Assembly (NCBI RefSeq): GCF_002950945.1
Contig: NZ_CP012673.1
Coordinates: 8,012,501 to 8,076,500 of the forward strand
Origin: Sorangium cellulosum
Lineage (GTDB): Bacteria > Myxococcota_A > Polyangia > Polyangiales > Polyangiaceae
Direction of reading: 5' to 3'
Length of the DNA: 64,000 nt
The notes below the pieces were generated by a model, which saw only the letters and a list, made by a program, of their open reading frames with translations, did not search any database and had not been told where the DNA came from. Position numbers and translations under genes: made by a program. Below are positions 1 to 10,176 of the stretch, in pieces (position 1 is the stretch's first letter; every line of letters begins with the position of its first letter).

Positions 1-2400
1 CACGTGCGCGTCCGCGAGCGCAGGGGGCTCGGCGCCGGGCGGCTCGTGGGGACCCGGGAGGTCGCCGGCGGAGATGCCGTTGCCTATGCGCACGAAGGTG
101 GGTATTCTTTCTGGACGGCGGCGCGCGGGGGCTACGAAGAGTGGCTCCTCCTCCGGCCGGGCACCTTCCGGCCGGATGCCCCGGTCGCTGTTTGGTCGGT
201 GCAGGGCGCAACGCTGCGGCGGCGCGGCGAGGCGATCGAGCTCGCCGACGAGGCCGGCGTCGCGCGCCTCGCCGTGACGGCGCCGTCGGCCTACGCGCGC
301 GGCGGCCGGAGGGTCTCGACGCGCCTCGACGCCGCGGGCGCGACGCTCTCGCTCTGGCTCGACGCCCCGCCGGAGGAGGCCGTGCTGGTCGACCCGCTGT
401 GGGTGGCGACCGGGACGATGATCACGCCGCGCGCCGAGCACACGGCGACCTTGCTGGACGACGGCAGGGTCCTCATCGCGGGGGGGTTCCTGGGCGAGAA
501 CATCGGGTTCACTTGCAATCCGGCGTACTCGACGACGCCCCTCGGCAGCGCGGAGGTCTACGATCCCGCGACGGGCGCGTTCCTGGCGGCCGCCCCGATG
601 GCTGCTGCGCGCGGCGATCACACCGCGACGCGCCTCGCGGACGGGAGGGTGCTGGTCGTCGGCGGAGAGGCCGAGGGCCCGAGCGCCGAGATCTACGATC
701 CCGCGCTCGATGCGTGGCGAGCGGCCTCGTCGCCCTCGGTGTCGCGGGCGAGGCGCACGGCCACGCTGCTCGACGACGGGCGGGTCCTCCTCGCCGGCGG
801 CCTCGTCGCCGGCGGAGCGGCCGAGTCCGCGGCGACGGCGAGCACCGAGATCTACGACCCGGCGACCGATACGTGGGCCCCAGGCCCCCCCATGCTGGAT
901 GTCCGCGCCGGTCACCAGGCCACCCCGCTGCTCGATGGACGCGTGCTCGTCACGGGCGGCACGTCCGGGCCGGTCGGGGGCGCCGTCGAGATCTTCGACC
1001 CGGTGACGGCGACCTGGTCGGCCGCGGCGCCGCTCGACCCCATTCGCTCGCTGACGGCGACGCAGCTCCTCGACGGACGCGTGCTCGTCACGGGCCTCGC
1101 GGGCGCCGCCGCGGTCTACGATCCTGCTGCGGATGTGTGGACCGCGGCGCCGGGCAAGTGGGGCGACACGCCCGCGACGGGCTCGTGGGATGACTGGACC
1201 TACGTGACCGGGCTCGGCGTGCTCGGCGAGGCGGCGGCGCGGCTCCCCGACGGCCAGGTCATGATCAGCGGCGGCATCGAGGCGATCTACTATGCGTTTC
1301 CCTGGGGAGGAACCAGCTGCAGTTCGCTCTATCTGGAACACGCCCACACGGTCTACAATCGAGCCCAGCTCTACGATCCGGTCACCAACGCATGGTCGTC
1401 GGGCGGCTATATCCCGACTCCGCGAGGTTATCACTCCGCCACGTCGCTCGATGACGGCGGGGTCCTCGTGGCGGGTGGGTACACGCTCCTCTGGTCGACG
1501 CGTGAGGGCCAGAGCACCGGCAGCGCCGTCGTGTACACGGGCGACCCCTTGATGAACGGCGCGCCCTGCTCCACCACCACGCAATGTGCGAGCGGGATCT
1601 GCGTGGACGGCGTGTGCTGCGCGTCGGCGTGCAGCCATGCTGAGTGCAGCGCCTGCTCCATCGCGGCCGGGGGCACGGAGGACGGGGTGTGCACACCTGC
1701 CCACGGCGTCTCGTGCGACGACGGCGACGCGTGTACGATCGGTGATTCCTGCGATGCCGGGGTGTGCGCCGGAGCTCCATCGAGCAGCGCGGAGTGCGCC
1801 GCTGGCGAGGGGGGCGCTGGCGCTGGTGAGGGGGGCGCTGGCGGCGCTGGCGCTGGCGGCGCTGGTGCTGGAGCAGGAGGTGCTGGTGCTGGCGACGGCG
1901 GCGCTGGTGGCACTGGTGCTGGAGCAGGAGGTGCTGGTGCTGGCGACGGCGGCGCTGGTGGCACTGGTGCTGGAGCAGGAGGCGCTGGTGCTGGCGACGG
2001 CGGCGCAGGTGCTGGTGCTGGAGGCGCTGGTGCTGGTGCTGGAGGCGCTGGTGCTGGTGCTGGAGGCGCTGGTGCTGGCGACGGCGGCAATGGCGGCCTC
2101 GGCGCAGGAGGCGCAGGCGCCGGCAATGGTGGCGCTGACGCTGGTGCAGGAGGCGCCGGTGCAGGAGGCGCTGATGCTGCCGAGGGGGGCGCCGGGACCG
2201 GCGACGGCGGAGCTGCCGCCAGCTCGGGTGCTGCCGGCGCGAACGACGTCAGTCCCGAGACGACCCCGCCTTCCAGCAGCGGCTGCAGCGCGGCGGGCTC
2301 GGGCTTCGACTGGCAGCCTGCCGCCGCCGGGCTCGCGCTGCTGCTCGGCTCGCGCCGAAGGCGGGCCCGCCGTGCGCCGCCCCCTCGGGACGCCGCGTAG
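1..2400 (+). CDS. Kelch-repeat surface protein with MYXO-CTERM-like tail (5' end outside window)
   Basis: The frame is open to the first base, and homologous myxobacterial Kelch proteins carry a signal peptide and more N-terminal sequence, so the gene is probably cut by the window edge. The GTG at 4 is unlikely to be the real start. From about residue 130 there are about seven Kelch blades, each with a pattern like HTATLLDDGRVLIAGG followed by EVYDPATG..W, which form a beta-propeller. Residues about 518-595 are a cysteine-rich module of a kind common in myxobacterial exported proteins. Residues about 600-740 are Gly/Ala-rich low complexity. The tail has Ser-Gly-Cys, a hydrophobic stretch and an Arg cluster, the arrangement of the MYXO-CTERM sorting signal. 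It is probably a cell-surface protein; its ligand is unknown. Confidence 0.85.
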   Translation, partial: HVRVRERRGLGAGRLVGTREVAGGDAVAYAHEGGYSFWTAARGGYEEWLLLRPGTFRPDAPVAVWSVQGATLRRRGEAIELADEAGVARLAVTAPSAYARGGRRVSTRLDAAGATLSLWLDAPPEEAVLVDPLWVATGTMITPRAEHTATLLDDGRVLIAGGFLGENIGFTCNPAYSTTPLGSAEVYDPATGAFLAAAPMAAARGDHTATRLADGRVLVVGGEAEGPSAEIYDPALDAWRAASSPSVSRARRTATLLDDGRVLLAGGLVAGGAAESAATASTEIYDPATDTWAPGPPMLDVRAGHQATPLLDGRVLVTGGTSGPVGGAVEIFDPVTATWSAAAPLDPIRSLTATQLLDGRVLVTGLAGAAAVYDPAADVWTAAPGKWGDTPATGSWDDWTYVTGLGVLGEAAARLPDGQVMISGGIEAIYYAFPWGGTSCSSLYLEHAHTVYNRAQLYDPVTNAWSSGGYIPTPRGYHSATSLDDGGVLVAGGYTLLWSTREGQSTGSAVVYTGDPLMNGAPCSTTTQCASGICVDGVCCASACSHAECSACSIAAGGTEDGVCTPAHGVSCDDGDACTIGDSCDAGVCAGAPSSSAECAAGEGGAGAGEGGAGGAGAGGAGAGAGGAGAGDGGAGGTGAGAGGAGAGDGGAGGTGAGAGGAGAGDGGAGAGAGGAGAGAGGAGAGAGGAGAGDGGNGGLGAGGAGAGNGGADAGAGGAGAGGADAAEGGAGTGDGGAAASSGAAGANDVSPETTPPSSSGCSAAGSGFDWQPAAAGLALLLGSRRRRARRAPPPRDAA
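1864..2090 (+). repeat. In-gene tandem repeats encoding Gly/Ala-rich linker
   Basis: A 51-bp unit beginning GGTGCTGGAGCAGGAG starts at 1864, 1915 and 1966 (the third copy is diverged and partial). It is followed by shorter GGAGGCGCTGGTGCTGGT units to about 2090. The period is a multiple of three, so the reading frame is kept and copy-number change would lengthen or shorten the spacer between the Cys-rich module and the C-terminal anchor. Confidence 0.8.
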
Positions 2401-2519
2401 AGGAAGCGCTTCACCGGGGGTGTCCTCGCCGCCTGGCCCCGGCGCGGCGCTCCGGTCCGTCTCGCCGTTGCTGCCGGCGCTCGGCAGTCGCTCTCGCATC
2501 GCCCAGCGAGCTCCGCCGC

Positions 2520-3545
2520 TCAGCGCAGCGCCCCGCGGGTGAGCTGGAAGATGCGGGCGTTCTCCGGAACGCCCTCCAGGAAGCTCCGGCGCAGCGCCGC
2601 GTCGTCGATCCGCCGGGATTGCTCGACCAGCCGGTCACACGCCTTCCGGAGCGCGGCCCCGGCAGCCTCGTGGTCCCCGGCGGCGCGCAGCGCCTCCACG
2701 TGGACGAGCCGGGCGAACGCCTCCTTGAAGCTGCCGGGACCGCCCAGCGCCTCGTACCTGGCCAGGACGTCCCCGGCCGTCGCGAGCGCCTCGGCCGCGC
2801 GGCCCTGCGCGAGCTCGGCGGCCGCCACCGTCGCGAGGGCCGGCCGCGCGAAATAGGGCACCCGGGAGAGGAGCGCGCTCGCCGCGCGGGCCTCGACCTC
2901 CGCGCCCGCCGGATCCCCCGCGCGCAGCCGCACGCCGGCGAGCACCCAGCGCGCGAGCCCCTCGTCGAACGGCGCGTCGCGCCCGGCCGCGGCCGCCATG
3001 AAGAGCGCCGCCTGGCGCGCCGCCTCGTCGAGCTGACCGCTGTCCGCCAGCACCTCGACGAGGCACGCCGTGCGCTCCACCGACGGCGGCCCGAACTCCA
3101 CCCCCGCGTCCAGCGTGGCGCGGAGCTCCTGCTCCGCCTCGGCGTGCCGACCGAGCAACCAGAGGCTCACGCCGGCCTTGATCCGCACATACAGCGCGCC
3201 CCGGCGATGGCCCGCCTCCTCGAAGCCCTGCCGCGCCCTCCCGGTCCAGACGAGCGCCGCATACGGGTCGAAGCGGCCGAAGTTGTCGTAATCGGCGGCG
3301 GCGCAGCCCATCCACCCGCGCGCGATCGGGTCGTCCGCGGCCACCGGCTCGACCACCGCGCGCACGTGGTCGACGAGCCTGCGCGCGAGCCCGAGATCGC
3401 TGCTCAGGCACGTCAGGTAAACCCCCGTCATCAGCGCGAACGCCGCCGCGGCAACGGCCTCCGGGACCGGCGTGGTCGCCAGCATGAGCTCCAGGAGCGC
3501 GAGCTGCTCCTCCACCGCCCCGTGGAGCGCCGCCGCCCCCTGCAT
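2520..3545 (-). CDS. TPR-region fragment of a Ser/Thr kinase-ATPase (probable gene remnant)
   Basis: The 341-residue product is a run of TPR-like alpha-helical pairs and ends with a VPENARIFQLTRGAL-type tail, which resembles the C-terminus of the PknK-like kinase/ATPase/TPR proteins of Sorangium. No kinase or P-loop is present. Upstream in the same frame the protein-like sequence continues (LRCEVHTAELALQSLDA, then AALPLELWWPVAG) but is interrupted by TAG at 3588-3590, with a TGA further up. The ATG at 3545 is therefore probably an internal methionine, and the gene looks like the decayed 3' end of a much larger gene. It could still be expressed as a free TPR protein. Function unknown. Confidence 0.6.
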   Translation of the reverse strand: MQGAAALHGAVEEQLALLELMLATTPVPEAVAAAAFALMTGVYLTCLSSDLGLARRLVDHVRAVVEPVAADDPIARGWMGCAAADYDNFGRFDPYAALVWTGRARQGFEEAGHRRGALYVRIKAGVSLWLLGRHAEAEQELRATLDAGVEFGPPSVERTACLVEVLADSGQLDEAARQAALFMAAAAGRDAPFDEGLARWVLAGVRLRAGDPAGAEVEARAASALLSRVPYFARPALATVAAAELAQGRAAEALATAGDVLARYEALGGPGSFKEAFARLVHVEALRAAGDHEAAGAALRKACDRLVEQSRRIDDAALRRSFLEGVPENARIFQLTRGALR

Positions 3546-3920
3546 CGTCCCCGCGACCGGCCACCAGAGCTCGAGCGGGAGCGCGGCCTACGCGTCGAGG
3601 CTCTGGAGCGCGAGCTCGGCGGTGTGCACCTCACATCGCAGCCCACGCTGTGGCCTCACCCTCGGCGATCATCTGCGACCATGCAGGCGCGCTCCCGGAG
3701 CTCGCCAGCGTTCATCTCGACGCCGCAGCCGCGCGCTCCCGAGCTCTTCGGCGGGTGTTGTGCAGGTGCGCATGCGGTTACGCGGCCTCCCGGTGGCCAG
3801 CCTTTTACCGGGCTGGTTCGAGAGCATCTGAAACCGTTCCTCGCGCACGCCCGAGAAACCTACGAGGAGCAAGCGGCGGCGGCGAGCGGCGCCCAGCACG
3901 GGGCGCGCCTCCCGGGCAGC

Positions 3921-6900
3921 TCACGAGGCGTCGCCTCGGGGTAGATCCACGGTGAAGCACGCGCCCTGGCCCGGTGCGCTCGACACCTGGATCGCCCCCC
4001 CATGTGCCCTGACGATCTCGTGCGCGATGTAGAGACCCAGCCCGAGCCCGCCGTACGACCGCGACGAGACCGCCCGCTCGAACCGCCGGAAGATGCGCTC
4101 CAGATCCTTCGGCGCGATTCCGACCCCGTGATCGCGCACGACGATCCGCGCCATGTCGCCGCACATGGCCACGCTCACCTCGATCGGCCGGCCCTTGCCG
4201 AATTTGATCGCGTTGTTGAGCAGGCTCCTCAGGACCTGGGTGACGCGGAGCCGGTCGTAGTGGCCGAGCACGGGGCGCCCCGCGTCGAGCTCGAGCCGGC
4301 ACCCCGCCCGCGACAGCGTCTCGCCGAGCTCGCCCGCGACGTCGCGGGCCAGCGCGGCGAGATCGACCTGCGCGAGCTCCAGCTCGAGTCCGCCGCGGGC
4401 GAGCTGGGCGACCTCGAACAGGCTGTCGATGAGCGTCTCCAGCCGCTCGACCTGCCGCAGGCTCACCGTGATCATGCGCTCGAGCGACTGGCACGTGACC
4501 TCGGTCGCGCCCTTCTTCCGCATCTGCCCGAGCTCCAGCTTGAGCGGCGTGAGCGGCGTGCGGAGCTCGTGCGAGGCGACCGAGAGGAAATCCTCGCGCA
4601 GCTGGATGGCTCGCTGCGCCTCGCGGTAGAGCCGCGCGTTGTCGAGCGCCATCGCGGCCCGCCGAGCGAGCTCCTGCACGAGCGCCACGTCGGCCGGGGC
4701 GTACGGCGGCGTCGCGCTCGTCCGAACCAGCGAGAGCACGCCGAGGCAACGATCCCGCGTCACGAGCGGCGCGTTCAGGTACCCCGCGGGCGCGAGCTCG
4801 AGGAGCGCCTCGGGGCGCGCGGCGCCCGCGGCCCAGCGCTTCATCCTGACGTCGTCCACACGGCAGAGCTCGGCCTGCTCCGCGCCGAGGACGCGGCGGG
4901 GCTCCCCGGGCGCGCCGTCCGGCGCTGCCAGCGCGCGCAGGCGCCCCGCCTTCTCCGGCGAGTCCGCCGCCACCGCTGCCACCGCGAGCGCGCCCGCCTC
5001 GTCGAGCACGTAGAGCGTGGCGCCCTCCGCCAGCTCGGGCACCGCGACCTCGGCGATCGCCTCCAGCGTCGCCTCGTACCCGGGATCGGCCACGAGCCTC
5101 CTGCTCGCCTTCGCCAGGAAGCGCTCGGCCATCGTGGCGCGCTTGCGCTCGGTGATGTCCGAGGAGATGCCGCAGACCGCGTAGACGACGCCCGCGGCGT
5201 CGCGCAGCGCGAACTTCAGCGACAGGTAAATGTGCAGCCCGTCATCCTGCGGCACGACCTCCTCCACGTCGAGCGGCTCGTCCGTCGCGAGCACCTCGCG
5301 ATCGTGCGCCGCGAGCACGTTCGCGGTCTCCGGCGGGAAAATGTCGTGATCCCGCTTGCCCACCAACTCGGCCCTCGGCAGCCGGATCATCTGCTCGAAC
5401 CGCCGGTTGACCAGGGTCAGGCGACCCTCGAGATCCTTGACGTAGATGATCGCTGGCGAGTTGTCGACGATGGCCTGGAGCTGCTCCTGGCTCTTCTGGA
5501 GCGCCGCGTAGAGCGACGCATTCTCGAGCGAGATGGCGGCCTGCGACGAGAGGAGCTCGAGCACCGCGAGCGTGTCCTCGGTGAACGCGCCGCGCGTCGC
5601 CGCGTTCTCGAGGTAGATGACCGCGTCGACCCCCGGGCGCCGCGCGATCGGCACGCACAGGACCGATCTCGGCCTCGCCAGCGCGATGTACTCGTCCGTC
5701 GAGAACCGCGACTCCGCCGCGTCGTCCAGGATGACCGGCGCGCGCGTCCGGTGGACGTAGTTGATGATCGACAGCGGCAGGACGGCGGCGGACACGGGCA
5801 CGCGCGCCTCGTCCATGACCGCCTCGGCGAACGCCTTTCCTCCCTCGATCCTGGCCTTCGCCCGGATCGATGCGGCGCCGCGGCCAACCTCCAGCAGGTA
5901 GCCCGTCTGGGCGCCCGCGTGCTCCAGGACGATCCGGAGCAGCGCCTCTTCCAGCCGGGGCATCAGGATCTCGCCGGAGATGCTCTGCGATGCCTTGATG
6001 ACCGCAAGCCGATCGAGCTCCTCGGCCGGCATCGTGACCGTGGTCGTGGACGCGAGCGGGCGCGCTCCGAGCTGCGGGAAGAGGCGGTCGAGCTGCTTCA
6101 CCTTGCCGTCGGCGCCCCAGCGGGCGTAGCAGGAGCGGGCCGCGCGGAGGTAGGTGTCGGCGATCATGTCGAACCCGCGATCGCGGTAGAACTGGGCGGC
6201 GAACTCGTGGCTCAGCGCCTCGTTCTGGACGAGCCCGTTCCTGCGCGCGGCGCGGATGGCCTGCTCGTAAAGGCGCATCGCGGCGAGCTCGTCGCCCGCG
6301 ATGCGCGCGATCTCGGCCGAGACGAGCGCGCAGCGGTCCTCGTGGTTCGCCGGCTGGACCTCCGCCCAGCCGCGGATCTCTGCCTCGTGCGCTCTCAGGG
6401 TGGAGAGCAGCTCTCCCCGGCGCTCCGGCGGCAGAGCGCGTGAGTGGCCCGCCAGCGCGAGCGCGGCGACGTAGCAATGCTCGGCAACATGGATCTGGCC
6501 TGTCACCTTGCCGAGGACCTCGCCCGCCGAGCGCGCCGCGACCACGGCGTCGCCGTAGCGCCCGAACAGGAGCGCCCCTTGCGCCCGGTAGAAGCGCTCG
6601 TAGAACCGCGTGAGCGGCGCCTCGGCCCCGCGCAGCGCGTTGCCCTCGGCGCGCTCGAGATCGCGGCCCGCGGACGGCGCGCCAGAGGCGTCCGGATCCG
6701 CCCCGCGCAGGCTCTGCACCAGCCGATGCATGACGGCCACGCTGCCGTGGATGGCGTCGTACCGGGCGCGGCGCGTAAAGGCCATGCGCCTCTCGGCCTC
6801 GGCGGCGACGTCTGCCAGGGGATCGCCCGACGCGAGGCGCAGCGCCACGATATGCAAACAGCAGTACGACGCGTGGGTCAGGGCGCCGGTCGCGACCGCC

Positions 6901-9884
6901 TCATCGAAGGCCCTGTGAAAGAGGCCGACGACGTCCCGCCAGGGACGGAGCCAGGGTTCGATGAAGGTCCCGACCATGTGGAGTATCTGCGCCCGGCTCC
7001 CGGTCCGGCCTCCGGCCTCGAGCAGCGCATAGGCGAGCTCGCCGAAGCAGTAGCTCTCCCGGTACAGCCCGAGGACGCGGCCGATGGTCCCGCCGAACGC
7101 CACGTATCCGGGGGGAGACCTATCCGAGTTGCCGGCGCGCAGGCTGAGCCGGACCATGTGGCACGCGATGAGGTCGTAGAGGGCCGAGTCCGTGTAATAG
7201 GCGGACGGGAGCGCCACCGACAGGACGGTCATCAAGGCCTCCATGTCCGTATCGACCATGCGCGGCATGCCGACGAGCGCCTCGATGCGGCGATCGCAGA
7301 CCTCGCGCCAGACCTCGCGGGCCGCGAGCTCCACCGCGTCGCGCGCCGGGTGGAGCGGAACGTCGATGTCGAAGCGGCGCGCGCAGGAGAGGGCGCTCCG
7401 CGCGGCTCGCTCGAAATCGGCCATGGTCGTGTGGAGATCGATCTCGATGCAGTGGATCTCGGCCAGATCGAGCCGGCTCCGGGCGCGGCGGAGGAGCACG
7501 TCGATGAGCCGCTCAGCCGCCGCGAGGTCGCCGTTCAGGAAGGCGCAGCGCGCGCTCTCGCAGTGGAGATCGAGCGCGAGCGCATACTCCGCCTCCCAGG
7601 CGTCGTCCCCGAGCAGCGCCATGCCCGCCGCGAGGTAACCGGCCGCCGCCGCGTAGGCGGCGGAGGCCCTGGCCCTCCGGCCCGCCATCAGGTTGAGCGA
7701 GGCGATCTGGTCCTTCTCGCGGCGGTCCGTGACCAGGGCGGAGCCCAGGTTGAGGTGGCCGGCGATCTCGAAGATGCGCGCCTCGGGAGCGGCGTGCGCG
7801 AAGAGCAGCCGACCGATGCGGAGGTGCACCGCCGCCCGCTCTCCCTCCGGGATGAGCGCGTAGGCCGCCTGCCGGACGCGGTCGTGGAGGAACCGGTAGG
7901 CGTCGCCGAACCTGAGGAGGAGCCCCTCTCGCACCAGCTCGCGGTGGTCCTCGTGAATCGCGTCCTCCGGCAGGTCGCGGACGACGGCGAGTGTGCTCAC
8001 GTCGACGGTGTTGCCGACGCAGGAGGCGAGCGTGAGCGCCTTCTGGGCAGCCCGGGGAAGTCCCTTGATCTTCGCGATCACGAGATCGACGACGTTGTCG
8101 GCGAAGCCCTTGGCGCGGATCGCGTCGACATCCCACTTGAAGGCGCCCGCGCGAATGTCCACCTCGATCAGGCCCTCCTTGTGGAGCATGGTCAGAAACT
8201 GGGTGGCGAAGAACGGGTTTCCGGCGGTCTTCTCGTAGACGAGGCGCGCGAGCGGAGCGACGTCGTCCAGGCTCCTGCGGACCGTGTCCGCGACGAGCCG
8301 GTGGATGTCCTCGGCCGAGAGCGGGGAGAGCTCGATCTGACGGAGTGACGCGCCGGCGCGCTGCGCGCGGCCCTGCATGAGCATCAAGGGGTGAGACGGG
8401 CTCACCTCGTTATCCCGGTAGGCGCCGATGGTGAGCAGGTACCGCGTGTCAGGATGGGTGACGAGCTGCTCGATGAGCGCGACACTCTCCGGGTCGGCCC
8501 ACTGGAGGTCGTCGAGGAACAGGCAAAGCGGGTGCTCCCTGCGGCAGAAGGCACCGAGCAGCTGCAGGAACACCATGGTGAACCGGCGCTGCGTGTCGGC
8601 GAGCGGCAGTTGGGGGGCCGGTGGCTGCTTGCCGAGGATGAGCTCCACCTCGGGGATGACCTCGATGATGAGCTGCGCGTTCTGGCCAAGCGCAGCGGAG
8701 AGGCGCCCCCGCCACTCGCTGACGGCGGGCTCGCTCCCGCCCAGGATGCCGATCACCAGATCGCGGAGCGCCTGGATGAACGTGGAGTAGGGGACGTGCC
8801 GGTGTAGCTGGTCGAACTTGCCTGCCGCGAAGAGGCCTCGCTGCCGGGCGATGGGCCTGTAGAGCTCTCGCACGAGCACCGATTTGCCGACTCCGGCGTA
8901 GCCGGAGACGAGCAGGAACTCGGGGGCTCCGCGCTCGATCATGCGCTCGAAGGCCGCGACCAGCACGCCCACCTCGTGCTCGCGGCCGTAGAGCTTCTGC
9001 GGGATCTGGAAGCGGCAGGAGAATTCGTGCTCTCCGAGCGGAAACGGGGCGATGTGCCAGCTCGTCTCGAGCCGCTCGAGGCATTTCTCGAGGTCCCGCT
9101 TGAGTCCGCGGGCGCTCTGGTACCGGTCTTCGGCCTCCTTGGCCAGCAGCTTCATGACGATATCGGAGACGGGCGGCGGGAGCCCCGGGACGAGCTCCGC
9201 GGGAGGGCGGGGAAGCACGGCGATGTGACAGTGGACCCACTCCAGGGTGTCCCCTGCGGAGCAGGGCGGGACGCCCGTGAGCATCTCGTAGAGCGTGACG
9301 CCCAGCGAGTAGAGGTCGGCGCGGTGGTCGATCGCCCGGTTCATGCGCCCGGTTTGCTCCGGCGACATGTATCCGAGGCTCCCCTCGATGACGCTCGGGC
9401 TCTGCCCATGGCTCTGCTGTTCCGCGAGCAGAGAGGCGAGCTCGAAGTTCGCTATTCTCGCGTCGCCCGATTCGGCATCGACGATGATGTTCTGCGGCTT
9501 GATGTCCCTGTGGATGATGCCCTCCGCGTGGACTTCCGCGAGCGCGGTCGCGATGCCAACGGCGATCCTCAGGAACCGACTGAGCTCCATCGGCGCGCCG
9601 AGCAGTCGGTCGAGCGAGCTTCCGCGGAAGCCCTCCAGCACGAGCGCCGGCCGATCCCGGTGCATCGTGAACTCACAGGGCTTGATCGCGAACCGGCTGC
9701 TGAGCCTCCGACCGATGTCGAGCTCGTGTCGCAGGCGCGCCATGTCCCGTTGATCGAGGCGATCTTCCCGGGGTGTCTTGAGCACGACGGGACAGCCGTC
9801 CTCGTTCCGCGTGCCGCGGTGGACAACGTACCAGGTCCCCTCGTGCAGGATCTCCGTCAGGGTATAGCGATCAGGCGCGGGCAT
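3921..9884 (-). CDS. Giant hybrid Ser/Thr kinase / AAA-type ATPase / GAF-PAS-GAF / histidine kinase
   Basis: Cytoplasmic multisensor signalling protein of 1987 residues. Domains: protein kinase (about 5-265, Lys36, HRDIKPQN at 125-132, MSPEQ at 173), AAA_16/STAND ATPase (Walker A GYAGVGKS at 328-335, Walker B LCLFLDDLQWADP near 453), a long helical TPR-like region (about 600-1240), GAF, PAS (IVDNSPAIIYVKD), second GAF, HisKA (SHELRTPL, His1772) and HATPase (N-box LLNNAIKF near 1886, DHGVG, GGLGLGL). The DFG motif reads NFE (146-148) and the glycine loop is degenerate, so the kinase domain may be weak or a pseudokinase. The frame extends upstream to 10025, but similarity to the kinase family begins just after the ATG at 9884, so that start is chosen. 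No receiver domain or partner regulator lies next to it. Confidence 0.88.
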   Translation of the reverse strand: MPAPDRYTLTEILHEGTWYVVHRGTRNEDGCPVVLKTPREDRLDQRDMARLRHELDIGRRLSSRFAIKPCEFTMHRDRPALVLEGFRGSSLDRLLGAPMELSRFLRIAVGIATALAEVHAEGIIHRDIKPQNIIVDAESGDARIANFELASLLAEQQSHGQSPSVIEGSLGYMSPEQTGRMNRAIDHRADLYSLGVTLYEMLTGVPPCSAGDTLEWVHCHIAVLPRPPAELVPGLPPPVSDIVMKLLAKEAEDRYQSARGLKRDLEKCLERLETSWHIAPFPLGEHEFSCRFQIPQKLYGREHEVGVLVAAFERMIERGAPEFLLVSGYAGVGKSVLVRELYRPIARQRGLFAAGKFDQLHRHVPYSTFIQALRDLVIGILGGSEPAVSEWRGRLSAALGQNAQLIIEVIPEVELILGKQPPAPQLPLADTQRRFTMVFLQLLGAFCRREHPLCLFLDDLQWADPESVALIEQLVTHPDTRYLLTIGAYRDNEVSPSHPLMLMQGRAQRAGASLRQIELSPLSAEDIHRLVADTVRRSLDDVAPLARLVYEKTAGNPFFATQFLTMLHKEGLIEVDIRAGAFKWDVDAIRAKGFADNVVDLVIAKIKGLPRAAQKALTLASCVGNTVDVSTLAVVRDLPEDAIHEDHRELVREGLLLRFGDAYRFLHDRVRQAAYALIPEGERAAVHLRIGRLLFAHAAPEARIFEIAGHLNLGSALVTDRREKDQIASLNLMAGRRARASAAYAAAAGYLAAGMALLGDDAWEAEYALALDLHCESARCAFLNGDLAAAERLIDVLLRRARSRLDLAEIHCIEIDLHTTMADFERAARSALSCARRFDIDVPLHPARDAVELAAREVWREVCDRRIEALVGMPRMVDTDMEALMTVLSVALPSAYYTDSALYDLIACHMVRLSLRAGNSDRSPPGYVAFGGTIGRVLGLYRESYCFGELAYALLEAGGRTGSRAQILHMVGTFIEPWLRPWRDVVGLFHRAFDEAVATGALTHASYCCLHIVALRLASGDPLADVAAEAERRMAFTRRARYDAIHGSVAVMHRLVQSLRGADPDASGAPSAGRDLERAEGNALRGAEAPLTRFYERFYRAQGALLFGRYGDAVVAARSAGEVLGKVTGQIHVAEHCYVAALALAGHSRALPPERRGELLSTLRAHEAEIRGWAEVQPANHEDRCALVSAEIARIAGDELAAMRLYEQAIRAARRNGLVQNEALSHEFAAQFYRDRGFDMIADTYLRAARSCYARWGADGKVKQLDRLFPQLGARPLASTTTVTMPAEELDRLAVIKASQSISGEILMPRLEEALLRIVLEHAGAQTGYLLEVGRGAASIRAKARIEGGKAFAEAVMDEARVPVSAAVLPLSIINYVHRTRAPVILDDAAESRFSTDEYIALARPRSVLCVPIARRPGVDAVIYLENAATRGAFTEDTLAVLELLSSQAAISLENASLYAALQKSQEQLQAIVDNSPAIIYVKDLEGRLTLVNRRFEQMIRLPRAELVGKRDHDIFPPETANVLAAHDREVLATDEPLDVEEVVPQDDGLHIYLSLKFALRDAAGVVYAVCGISSDITERKRATMAERFLAKASRRLVADPGYEATLEAIAEVAVPELAEGATLYVLDEAGALAVAAVAADSPEKAGRLRALAAPDGAPGEPRRVLGAEQAELCRVDDVRMKRWAAGAARPEALLELAPAGYLNAPLVTRDRCLGVLSLVRTSATPPYAPADVALVQELARRAAMALDNARLYREAQRAIQLREDFLSVASHELRTPLTPLKLELGQMRKKGATEVTCQSLERMITVSLRQVERLETLIDSLFEVAQLARGGLELELAQVDLAALARDVAGELGETLSRAGCRLELDAGRPVLGHYDRLRVTQVLRSLLNNAIKFGKGRPIEVSVAMCGDMARIVVRDHGVGIAPKDLERIFRRFERAVSSRSYGGLGLGLYIAHEIVRAHGGAIQVSSAPGQGACFTVDLPRGDAS

Positions 9885-10176
9885 GCCTCTCAGCTGACGG
9901 CCAGTCTGCGCTGGGTGTGCTGCGGAGCCCGCCGACGCCCGGCGCGGCGCGCCCCCTGCGCTCCACGAGCCGGAATTGCGCAGAGAGCCGCGGAGCGCTC
10001 TCCACAGCAGAGGGCGACCGAGCACCCCATGCAGTAGCCCAGTAGTTCTGCTCCACTATGCCAGTGTGCTGGCCGGTTCAATGATGGTCAAGCCCCAGGG
10101 GGCGCGAGCAGGTCGAGCACAGGATGCGCCGACCTGCTCGGCCGACCCGTGCGGGCGGCCCGACCGAACCAGCCCC

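Noticed and set aside
4002..6443. Long plus-strand frame opposite the giant kinase.
   Set aside because: Arg-rich shadow of the kinase gene; the minus frame carries complete motifs in order.
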